Source: Verrucomicrobiales bacterium
Lineage (GTDB): Bacteria > Verrucomicrobiota > Verrucomicrobiia > Verrucomicrobiales > Akkermansiaceae
Assembly (NCBI GenBank): GCA_002729295.1
Contig: PBTU01000054.1
Coordinates: 2,176-9,510, forward strand
DNA length: 7,335 nt
Direction: 5' to 3'
Part shown: piece by piece, positions 1 to 5,938 of the stretch
How the letters are laid out: each line of letters starts with the position of its first letter
Numbering within the stretch: position 1 is the stretch's first letter
The notes under the pieces: generated by a model
What the model was told of the DNA's origin: nothing
Database searches by the model: none
The model's input: the letters and a program-made list of their open reading frames with translations, nothing else
Program-made: the position numbers and the translations under genes

Positions 1-423
1 TCGCTTGCACTCACCGCGGCGGAAACCGGTCACCTCGTTCTGGCAACGCTCCACACTGGAAACGCACCCCGAACACTCGACCGTGTTCTCGATGTCTTCC
101 CGGTTGACCAACGTGACCAGATTCGTGTGATGGTTTCAGAATCCCTCCGGGGTATTATTTCCCAGCAACTCGTTCCCAAAGCAGACGGCTCGGGCCGGGC
201 CCTTGCTCTGGAACTACTCGTCAACACTCCGGCGGTTGCCGCGACCATTCGCGACGGAAAAACCTTCATGCTCCCCGGCATTATGCAAACCGGTAAAAAC
301 GTCGGCATGATCACAATGGATGAATCTCTTCGCCAGCTTCAGGTCAATGGTCTCATCACCCAGGAAGAGGCTCTTTACCGAAGTGAGGATAAGAGCCTCA
401 TGAAATCTTTCTTCCAAGCCTAA
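1..423 (+). CDS. pilT: Type IV pilus twitching/retraction ATPase PilT (partial, C-terminal part)
   Basis: The reading frame is open from the first base to a TAA at 421-423, giving the last 140 residues of a PilT-family hexameric ATPase. These proteins sit at the cytoplasmic base of the type IV pilus and power pilin disassembly, and so twitching motility. The fragment begins just after where Walker B would lie and contains an intact His box (AAETGHLVLATLHT, residues 6-19), the DVFP.DQ segment, the SLRGI.SQQL helix, a divergent form of the PilT NLIRE motif (PAVAATIRDGK), and the usual tail with M..MD.SL and GLIT.EEAL. The N-terminal PAS-like domain, Walker A and Walker B lie outside the window. 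By eye it is about half identical to the next gene over the shared region, so the two are paralogues. It keeps the first His-box histidine that the neighbour lacks, which makes it the more canonical PilT. The family is certain; the PilT versus PilU label is less so. Confidence 0.93.
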   Translation, partial: SLALTAAETGHLVLATLHTGNAPRTLDRVLDVFPVDQRDQIRVMVSESLRGIISQQLVPKADGSGRALALELLVNTPAVAATIRDGKTFMLPGIMQTGKNVGMITMDESLRQLQVNGLITQEEALYRSEDKSLMKSFFQA

Positions 424-451
424 TTCTTTCACAACCACACACAGTTTTACC

Positions 452-1561
452 ATGGCGACCATAGACCGTTTATTTCAATACCTCGTTTCTTCTGGTGGTT
501 CCGACCTCCACCTCTCCGAAGGATCCCCGCCCAAAATCCGAGTTCACGGTGCAGTCAGCGCAATTCCTGACGAACCGGTGCTCGACGGAGAGTCATTTAA
601 GATCCTCCTCAGCGAGATCTGCGAACCCTCGGCATTCGAAAAATATCTCGAATGCGGCGACCTCGACTTCGCATACGAAATGAACGAGGAATCCCGCTTC
701 CGCTGCAATTACCTCAAACAGCAAAATGGACTCGGAGCAGTCTTCCGTCTAATCCCAACCGAGATTGCCTCCATCGAGGACCTCAATCTCCCGCCGGTCA
801 TCAAGGAATTCGGACATATGAGATCAGGGCTTATCCTCGTCACTGGACCAACCGGCTCCGGCAAGTCGACCTCCCTTGCAGCCTTGCTCGACTACATTAA
901 CACCAATTTCAGCCGCCACATCATTACCATTGAGGAACCGATCGAATTCGTACACCGAAGCAAGCAATCCATCATTACTCAGCGTGAGGTTCCCATCCAA
1001 ACGCCAAGTTTCGCCGACGGGTTGCGTGCATCCCTCCGCGAAGACGCCGATATCGTCCTCGTGGGTGAGATGCGGGATCTTGAAACAATCTCTCTCGCGC
1101 TCACCGCCGCAGAGACTGGTCTTCTCGTCTTCGGAACGCTGCACACCAACAACGCCCGCAAGACCGTTGACCGTATCATTGACGTATTCCCCGCCGACCA
1201 GCAGTCGCAGGTCCGCACCATGCTTGCAGCTTCCCTCCGTGGAGTGGTTGCCCAGCTTCTTTGCAAGCGGGTCGACAAACCCGGCCGAACTGCCGTGAAT
1301 GAAATACTCTTCGCAACTCCAGCGGTCGCTGCCATTATTCGCGAGGGCGCCACCCAGAAGCTCTTTGATGTCATCATCGGAGGTAAAGCCGAAGGGATGC
1401 AGTTCATGGACGAAGCAATTTGGGAGAAACTCCAAGCAGGAATGATCTCTCCGCAAGAAGCTTACATGAAGGCTATTGACAAGACGCGCTTCAAACCCTT
1501 CCTCCCCGAGGAAGACAAGTCTCTCGCCATCGCTTCAGGGGAAAACCCCAACGAACGATAG
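452..1561 (+). CDS. pilT: PilT/PilU-family type IV pilus retraction ATPase, second paralogue
   Basis: Complete 369-residue ATPase of usual PilT/PilU length, predicted to act as a cytoplasmic hexamer in pilus retraction. The N-terminal PAS-like domain (about 1-105) carries the SDLHLSEG motif (17-24) and the GDLDFAY segment (69-75). Walker A is GPTGSGKST (132-140), the Asp box reads TIEEPIEF (159-166) where EDPIE is usual, and Walker B is VLVGEMRD (202-209). The His box is AETGLLVFGTLHT (220-232): the second histidine (H231) is present, but the normally conserved first one is Leu224 (codon 1121-1123). The PilT NLIRE motif is represented by AAIIREG (293-299). About 19 polar residues follow the last conserved helix. 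The ATG at 452 is preferred because the N-terminus aligns with the family, although no Shine-Dalgarno is visible. The gene starts 28 bases after the upstream pilT stop, so co-transcription is likely. The name pilU would also be defensible. Confidence 0.92.
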   Translation: MATIDRLFQYLVSSGGSDLHLSEGSPPKIRVHGAVSAIPDEPVLDGESFKILLSEICEPSAFEKYLECGDLDFAYEMNEESRFRCNYLKQQNGLGAVFRLIPTEIASIEDLNLPPVIKEFGHMRSGLILVTGPTGSGKSTSLAALLDYINTNFSRHIITIEEPIEFVHRSKQSIITQREVPIQTPSFADGLRASLREDADIVLVGEMRDLETISLALTAAETGLLVFGTLHTNNARKTVDRIIDVFPADQQSQVRTMLAASLRGVVAQLLCKRVDKPGRTAVNEILFATPAVAAIIREGATQKLFDVIIGGKAEGMQFMDEAIWEKLQAGMISPQEAYMKAIDKTRFKPFLPEEDKSLAIASGENPNER

Positions 1562-1584
1562 GCCAACCAATTAGATTCCGTGAA

Positions 1585-1616
1585 TGGGCCCGGATACCAG
1601 ACAGAGCCCAATTTTT
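1585..1616 (+). terminator. Possible weak intrinsic terminator after the pilT pair
   Basis: A 5-bp stem (TGGGC at 1585-1589 with GCCCA at 1606-1610) encloses a 16-base loop and is followed by A and five T residues at 1612-1616. It lies 24 bases after the stop codon of the second ATPase, where a transcript end would be expected. The stem is short and the loop long, so it may be inefficient or coincidental. Confidence 0.3.
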
Positions 1617-1641
1617 CGAATCTGAACCCAACGGATGCCGA

Positions 1642-1669
1642 TTGACTTAAGTTCCGCAGCCTCTAATTT
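1642..1669 (+). promoter_or_regulatory. Candidate sigma-70-like promoter for the zinc-ribbon gene
   Basis: TTGACT at 1642-1647 matches five of six -35 consensus bases. A 16-base spacer leads to TAATTT at 1664-1669, a poor -10 with three of six matches. It lies in the only intergenic space upstream of the gene starting at 1692 and would give a very short leader. A GGAG at 1675-1678 is the nearest Shine-Dalgarno-like sequence, but it sits 13 bases before the ATG, further than usual. Confidence 0.28.
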
Positions 1670-1691
1670 TTAGCGGAGTTACTTCTACCTC

Positions 1692-2924
1692 ATGCCCGCT
1701 TCCGACACTCTTGAATTTAACTGCCCGAATTGCCAGGTCAGTCTACTTGTCCCAAAGAGCGACGCCGGCATAAGTGGTCCTTGTCCACATTGCGGAGCGG
1801 TTATCACTTCTCCCTCTCCCGTCCCTCGCCCTTTGCGCAATACCCCAACTCCCGCCTGGCCAGAATCCCGCCAGAGTCCTCCCGCAAAAGATTCCCTCCC
1901 CATCGCCCCTCAACGAAAGATTCCCGCCCCGCCCAAGGAGCCGGAGGATACCCCAGCAGAGCAAAATTGGCCCGAAGATGTCGAGGTGCAGAAAAAAAAT
2001 AGTGGATGTTGGACGACTATCCTCTTCCTGATTTTTCTGACCATCGTCTCTTATTTGATTCTCAGTTTTCTCAATCTCGTTCCTCACTGGAGAACGATCC
2101 CATCTAAGCTCTTCCCTCAAGCCCATAAGATCGAAGAAGGCCCCTCCAACCCGACCAAGAAAACGAATCCTTTCCCAACTCCTCCTACCCCTACACCGAT
2201 TTCGGTTACCCCACCGTCCAATCCTGCCCCAAGAGTGGCAGAGCCCACTCCCGACCCTTTTGAAGAGAACTCAATTGCCAATTCTCCGCGCGCTAGCCTG
2301 AAACATTTCCTCGCTGCGAAAACCCTCGATGCTCGCCAATCTTTCATGACAAGAGGCTCTCGTTCCGCAGACGAGCTTCGCCAATCAATACTCTCTGGAC
2401 CTTTTCCCGAGAGCCACCCACCCCAGGTTGAGTCAAAACTCACTCTCGCCGACTCCCAAAATACAGAAAGCTACTACACAATTTCTTTCAGAACACCTCT
2501 GGCGAAAGAGGTGAATTCACTGACCGTTAAAGTCGTGACTTCTGCAAGTAATAGTACGCCGAAAGTCGATACCTCGTTTTTTCTAGACCTCCTGCAAGCG
2601 CCAGTCACCAAGCTCAATGAAAACCTCTCGCCTGAGCCACTCACGTTTCAGACAATTATCGAATCATCCGCATACTGCTTCGACGACATCCCCAACAGCG
2701 ACTCGATGGCTAGGCTTATCTTCTTCCGCAACATGAATGCCGAAGCAAACCCTCTCTCGACTGCATACCTCGCTCAAAATTCACCTTTGTTTCAGAAGCT
2801 TAAAAAACACAACACCCCGGGGACACGCATTCCGGGAACTGTGACCGTGAAATGGAATCTCACCCTCAACCCTTCGAAACCCTTCCTCGAAGTTGTCGGC
2901 ATCCAATCTCCCCGCCTCGAATAA
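1692..2924 (+). CDS. Zinc-ribbon, single-pass membrane protein with proline-rich linkers, function unknown
   Basis: I do not recognise a named function for this 410-residue protein. It opens with a zinc-ribbon-type motif, CPNC (11-14) and CPHC (31-34), similar in layout to the short N-terminal MJ0042-type zinc fingers of planctomycete and verrucomicrobial proteins. A proline-rich, low-complexity stretch follows (about 40-95), then one strongly hydrophobic segment (about 107-130) preceded by KK. By the positive-inside rule this places the zinc ribbon in the cytoplasm and the rest outside. A second proline/threonine-rich linker (about 150-190) leads to a globular C-terminal domain (about 195-410) beginning RASLKHFLAAKTLDAR and ending in a beta-rich segment near VTVKWNLTL and FLEVVGIQSP. 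I infer an envelope protein that could couple a cytoplasmic metal or nucleic-acid contact to an outer domain. The start at 1692 places the ribbon directly at the N-terminus. The gene ends tail to tail with the rhodanese gene, two bases apart. Confidence 0.82.
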   Translation: MPASDTLEFNCPNCQVSLLVPKSDAGISGPCPHCGAVITSPSPVPRPLRNTPTPAWPESRQSPPAKDSLPIAPQRKIPAPPKEPEDTPAEQNWPEDVEVQKKNSGCWTTILFLIFLTIVSYLILSFLNLVPHWRTIPSKLFPQAHKIEEGPSNPTKKTNPFPTPPTPTPISVTPPSNPAPRVAEPTPDPFEENSIANSPRASLKHFLAAKTLDARQSFMTRGSRSADELRQSILSGPFPESHPPQVESKLTLADSQNTESYYTISFRTPLAKEVNSLTVKVVTSASNSTPKVDTSFFLDLLQAPVTKLNENLSPEPLTFQTIIESSAYCFDDIPNSDSMARLIFFRNMNAEANPLSTAYLAQNSPLFQKLKKHNTPGTRIPGTVTVKWNLTLNPSKPFLEVVGIQSPRLE

Positions 2925-2926
2925 AC

Positions 2927-3397
2927 TTACCCGCTCTCTTTCCCTTCCTGCTCCAAGGCCTTGATGCCACCGTGTAGGACAAAGACTTCAAATCCAAAAT
3001 CCCGAGACATCTCCTCTCGAAGTCGATCGGCAACAACCCTGCTAGAATCACACCCAGCCTTGTCGCAAAAGACTACGACACGCAGCTTTACCTCACCGTC
3101 ACCAAAAACTTCCGCGGCAAAGTCAGCCACCATTTCACCCCAATCCTCATGCTCGTTCACGAGGACCGCCCCCCCTACTCCTCCTTTCTCCCAAAACTCA
3201 CGCTTCCGGGCATCAACCCAAAGGATAGTTTCGGAAGGCCACTCCCGAACCGTCTCCAGACATACGTGGTGCTCCGCTAAATCTTCTTCAAGACACGGAA
3301 CCCTTCGATCAGGGGATCCTACCACACCCCATGTGATCAACGCCGCCATCGCTGACAAAGTCATCAGGACGCAAATTGAAATAAGTAGCCGATTCAT
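2927..3397 (-). CDS. Membrane-anchored or exported rhodanese-like domain protein
   Basis: 156 residues. An N-terminal hydrophobic segment (about 4-27) acts as a signal anchor or uncleaved signal peptide, placing the domain outside the cytoplasmic membrane. The rest is a single rhodanese fold: a WVDAR-type first strand and turn (60-64), F68 and the G-AV.VN segment (about 72-81), and the active-site loop VVVFCDKAGCDSSR (107-120) with C111 at the catalytic position and a second cysteine, C116, in CX4C spacing. VFVLHGGIKAL (138-148) is the conserved C-terminal strand and GG turn. Rhodanese domains carry sulfur as a cysteine persulfide or act in thiol redox chemistry; the substrate here is unknown. 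It is the last gene of a five-gene unit, starting 4 bases after the DUF1573 stop. The antisense frame is also long, but only this strand gives a recognisable domain. No Shine-Dalgarno is visible, so translation may be coupled to the upstream gene. Confidence 0.85.
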   Translation of the reverse strand: MNRLLISICVLMTLSAMAALITWGVVGSPDRRVPCLEEDLAEHHVCLETVREWPSETILWVDARKREFWEKGGVGGAVLVNEHEDWGEMVADFAAEVFGDGEVKLRVVVFCDKAGCDSSRVVADRLREEMSRDFGFEVFVLHGGIKALEQEGKESG

Positions 3398-3401
3398 TTA
3401 G

Positions 3402-4094
3402 TCACGGCGACGTCTCAGCGGCCGCAGGACGAGGAGTCCGCATCACCGCAAAAATCTGACTCCGCTGAAATCGCTTCGATTTACTATCGGTGTAAAAGCG
3501 AATCATTCCCATCCCCGGAGTTTTATCCTGAGTTGGAGTCACCACGACTTCATACTCCCAACCATCTTTTATTCTCTTGATAATGTAGGGGAAATTTTCA
3601 CTCGTTCCCGTATCTTCTAGAATATGAATCGGCTCGCTATGATTGACGGTGATCTTATAAGTCTTGGATTCCAGCCCGCCACCTAAATCCCATTGCTGGG
3701 TCGGTGGCTCAATTTTGAACAACTCGGGAATACTTACCCTTACGGTGAGCTTGGACGATTCCTGATTCCCTCGAAAATTAAGAACAATCGATTTATCTAC
3801 CGTTCCTTTAAAATTTCCGAGATTGAACTTACCAATGACCTTTCCGGTGTCGCCAACTTTCCATTTCAACTTGGTGCTGCGATCATTGTTGAGCGGATAA
3901 ATCTTCGCTTTTAGGCAGGAACAAGGAGCGTCGTAATTTTTGATCACTGCATCCTCTCCTTTGATCTCGAAAGGAAACTCTGCCGTCACTGACTGTTCAT
4001 CAACCCCCACTTTCAATTCGATCAGCTTGGTATCGAACACCATTTCCGCGGAGAGCGCACCAATGGAAAGAAGTGAGAGAAGATATTTTTGCAT
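3402..4094 (-). CDS. Exported DUF1573-family protein
   Basis: 230 residues from the ATG at 4092-4094. This start gives a clean signal peptide (MQKYLLSLLSIGALSA, likely cut after A16). It also forms a TGATG stop/start overlap of one base with the upstream gene, a common sign of translational coupling. The frame stays open a further 44 codons upstream, but that stretch is basic, lies inside the neighbouring gene and would bury the signal peptide. The mature protein is beta-rich and resembles DUF1573, an immunoglobulin-like envelope family: YDAPCSCLKAKI (54-65) matches the family's cysteine motif, here CSC (C58, C60) instead of the commoner CGC. It is followed by the KLKWKVGDTG, GNFKGTVDKSIVL and LTVRVSIP strands. 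A second similar beta domain seems to cover about 130-220 (WDLGGG, YKITVNHSEPI, WEYEVVVTPT). I recall verrucomicrobial members with the CSC form, but have not checked. Biochemical function is unknown; an extracytoplasmic structural or binding role is inferred. Confidence 0.85.
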   Translation of the reverse strand: MQKYLLSLLSIGALSAEMVFDTKLIELKVGVDEQSVTAEFPFEIKGEDAVIKNYDAPCSCLKAKIYPLNNDRSTKLKWKVGDTGKVIGKFNLGNFKGTVDKSIVLNFRGNQESSKLTVRVSIPELFKIEPPTQQWDLGGGLESKTYKITVNHSEPIHILEDTGTSENFPYIIKRIKDGWEYEVVVTPTQDKTPGMGMIRFYTDSKSKRFQRSQIFAVMRTPRPAAAETSP

Positions 4095-4582
4095 CAATCT
4101 TTTAAATTTAGAATTTTGACAGCAAGAATCAAGCGACCCTTGCGCCATTCCGGTCCTAAAAAGTAGAGCGATTTCCCTTTTATCAAAACCGGATTCGTAC
4201 TGAAGACCTTTCGCTTGGACTGCCAATACTCCAAAACCATCTGTATTCTACCCGGCCCCTCGCGCTTTATAGGCTGAAAACTCACCAAAATCTCTTTCGA
4301 TGGCTTCAAGGGAGTGGCCCAGCTTTCATATCCTCGCAGGATCGTCGGACGATCTGCTCCCAGGCGGCGATAATCGCTAAATGAGAGCTCCTTGATTCCT
4401 TTGAGAGCCTTCACTTGCTCTTTCGCAACTTCCTGCGCCTGATCTCCCGCAAGTTTCACGTCCTCATTCGTGGCGTAAAACAACTCAACCCCGAGCGAGC
4501 CGATCGGCTCCATCCCGGGGTCCTGGGCCAAGAGATCAGCAATCAGCAGAATTGCTATAGAGATGAGCGCGAGGAATTTCAT
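4094..4582 (-). CDS. Small predicted exported protein, family not recognised
   Basis: 162 residues with a clear signal peptide (MKFLALISIAILLIADLLA, likely cut between A19 and Q20), so probably periplasmic or surface-associated. I do not recognise a domain. The mature part opens with a short conserved-looking stretch (PIGSLGVELFYATNED, 26-41). A charged helix follows (about 42-64), then SFSDYRRLGADRPTILRGY (67-85) and an alternating, beta-like second half (KEILVSFQPI, RIQMVLEYW, KSLYFLGPEW, GRLILAVKIL). There are no cysteines. It starts 8 bases after the anti-sigma stop and overlaps the DUF1573 start by one base, so it belongs to the sigma operon and may be a target, ligand or structural partner in the same envelope process. 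No Shine-Dalgarno precedes the ATG. Confidence is high that the gene is real and low on any function. Confidence 0.78.
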   Translation of the reverse strand: MKFLALISIAILLIADLLAQDPGMEPIGSLGVELFYATNEDVKLAGDQAQEVAKEQVKALKGIKELSFSDYRRLGADRPTILRGYESWATPLKPSKEILVSFQPIKREGPGRIQMVLEYWQSKRKVFSTNPVLIKGKSLYFLGPEWRKGRLILAVKILNLKD

Positions 4583-4590
4583 AGTTTGAA

Positions 4591-5193
4591 TTACTGGAGG
4601 CGACGTTCTTCAGACTGCGAATACCGGGCAGGCAAACTTGTGGTAAGGTCAGCTCTGGAAAAATCAATATCATCACTGATTGCCGCGATTCCCTCGACGA
4701 CAATCGCAGAGACTTTGCCATCCGCATCGGCGATAACTTCGGCGGTGAGCGACTTCTCCGCAAAATACACGTTTGGTAGCTCCTCTGATTTCTCAGACGA
4801 ATCCGCAACCCCACGATCAGCGACCCCACCATTTCCTTGAGGAGACATTCTCTGTCCGGCGAAGAAGGCCAGGACCAAAGCGAGAGCCCCGGCCGGCGCC
4901 CAAGCCCATCGCAAAGACTCCCACCATCGCGCCACTTTTTCCGCAGGACGCTGGGCTGCAATTTCCAAATCAACCTTGCGCATCAGCTGACTATTAAAAA
5001 AGTCAGGGTATGGCGGCTCCGACGATTTGGGAATTTCGCTTTGCAGGACAGCGGTCACCTCCTTCGCACCGGTCAATTCGGCTTCGAGTTTAGGATCTGC
5101 GGCAAACAATTCATCGAGTTGATTCTGCTCCTCATCATTGAGACGTCCATCAACCCATTTCACAAAGAGTTCTTCAGTTTGTTCCTTTTTCAT
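4591..5193 (-). CDS. Probable membrane anti-sigma factor of the adjacent ECF sigma factor
   Basis: 200 residues from the ATG at 5191-5193; an in-frame GTG one codon upstream is the alternative start. The N-terminal cytoplasmic part (about 1-90) has the acidic helical pattern of anti-sigma domains (LFVKWVDGRLNDEEQNQLDELFAADPKL, shown here by its ends and the DGRLNDEE core at 15-22). It also has a YPDFFNSQLMRKV helix (about 62-74). One hydrophobic segment (about 97-113, WAPAGALALVLAFFAG) follows, then a soluble C-terminal part of about 85 residues outside the membrane. The whole protein has no cysteine or histidine, so it is not a zinc-binding (ZAS) anti-sigma factor. Its start lies inside the sigma gene (20-base overlap), the usual arrangement for a coupled sigma/anti-sigma pair. 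By analogy it would hold the sigma factor at the membrane until a signal releases it; the signal and release mechanism are unknown. The assignment rests on topology, the N-terminal pattern and position. Confidence 0.75.
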   Translation of the reverse strand: MKKEQTEELFVKWVDGRLNDEEQNQLDELFAADPKLEAELTGAKEVTAVLQSEIPKSSEPPYPDFFNSQLMRKVDLEIAAQRPAEKVARWWESLRWAWAPAGALALVLAFFAGQRMSPQGNGGVADRGVADSSEKSEELPNVYFAEKSLTAEVIADADGKVSAIVVEGIAAISDDIDFSRADLTTSLPARYSQSEERRLQ

Positions 5194-5836
5194 CACTCAG
5201 TAGGGATTGTAGTTTTTTACGTGCGTAATAGAGGCGACTCATCACCGTTCCAAGAGAACATTCCATTACTTTGGCGATTTCCTTGTAATCAAGGCCCTGA
5301 ACTTCTCGGAGAACGATCGTTTCGCGGTGTTCGGTATTCAGCGCGGCAAGGGCTCGATTGATTTTCGATCCTAGTTCGCTATTTTGCAGCGCTTCATCAG
5401 GACGCGCCTGATAAACTGGCGAAGTTCTCGCTCCAGCCGCAATATCAGACTGATTAAGAATTCCATCATCGAGTTCTCCGGCGACATCAATCTTGCGTTT
5501 GCGCAGCCAATCATAGACCACATTGTGGGTGATACGGTAAAGCCACGTCGAGAATTTGGCCCGTGCCTCGAATTTCGGGAGCGCTTTCCAAACTTTGAGA
5601 AAGACTTCCTGGGACAAATCCCAGGCGTCGGCCTCGTTTCTGATCATATTTTGAACCATAGCATAAACCTTTCCACGATGGCGTGTCACCAATGACTCGA
5701 AAGCCCTAGAATCTCCTCCTTGGCAGGCCTTAATTAGTTCAAGATCAGGGATTTCCTGATCCGACGAACCTGCATCGGGAGAAGCACCAATTGGTGCCAT
5801 CACAGACTTTGACGTGGTCCATCGTAAAAAATTCAT
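5174..5836 (-). CDS. ECF-type RNA polymerase sigma-70 family sigma factor
   Basis: 220 residues. Region 2 spans about 32-115: the helix ELIKACQGGDSRAFESLVTRHR, then DAWDLSQEVFLKVWKAL (70-86) for core polymerase contact and -10 recognition, and the FSTWLYRITHNVVYDWLRKRK segment (95-115). Region 4 spans about 160-213, with LNTEHRETIVLREVQGLDYKEIAKVM and the helix-turn-helix end GTVMSRLYYARKKL (196-209) for -35 recognition. A roughly 40-residue linker rich in polar residues lies between them. There is no region 1 or 3, which defines an ECF factor. The ATG at 5834-5836 is chosen; an in-frame TAG four codons upstream limits extension, a TTG sits one codon before, and a later ATG at 5800 would give a start just before region 2 and is also plausible. 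It is the first gene of a five-gene unit, so it probably directs its own transcription, as many ECF factors do, though I could not identify a convincing promoter. Confidence 0.95.
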   Translation of the reverse strand: MNFLRWTTSKSVMAPIGASPDAGSSDQEIPDLELIKACQGGDSRAFESLVTRHRGKVYAMVQNMIRNEADAWDLSQEVFLKVWKALPKFEARAKFSTWLYRITHNVVYDWLRKRKIDVAGELDDGILNQSDIAAGARTSPVYQARPDEALQNSELGSKINRALAALNTEHRETIVLREVQGLDYKEIAKVMECSLGTVMSRLYYARKKLQSLLSDEKGTN

Positions 5837-5938
5837 CAACGAAGCCTATGTCTAGCGAATAATTTTCGAACTGACCAACCTTTTCCCTGAGACTGGTGCT
5901 TGCAAATCAAATAACTGGGGACAAATTCGATCCCAAAG
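5837..5938. promoter_or_regulatory. Divergent intergenic region between sigma operon and reductase gene
   Basis: About 100 bases separate the starts of two divergent genes, so promoters for both must lie here or within the coding ends. On the minus strand, TTGGTC about 18 bases before TAGACA (within roughly 5847-5880) is a poor sigma-70-like pair. A short near-palindrome, CGAATAATTTTCG (5856-5868), sits beside it. GGGA (5918-5921) and TCCC (5931-5934) flank a small possible hairpin just before the reductase start. None of these is strong alone, and I cannot identify an ECF-type -35/-10 pair with confidence. Confidence 0.35.

Noticed and set aside
824..1456. A 210-codon open frame antisense to the second PilT gene.
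   Set aside because: It lies wholly within a gene with intact ATPase motifs, shows no recognisable domain and reads like a codon-bias shadow.
2961..3401. A 146-codon plus-strand frame opposite the rhodanese gene.
   Set aside because: The product is a Ser/Thr/Arg-rich low-complexity sequence, while the minus strand gives a clear rhodanese domain with a signal anchor.
4095..4226. Upstream extension of the DUF1573 gene by 44 codons.
   Set aside because: It would lie inside the upstream gene, bury the signal peptide and lose the TGATG junction; the ATG at 4094 fits better.
4837..5361. A 174-codon plus-strand frame across the anti-sigma and sigma genes.
   Set aside because: It spans the junction of two supported minus-strand genes and has no recognisable domain.
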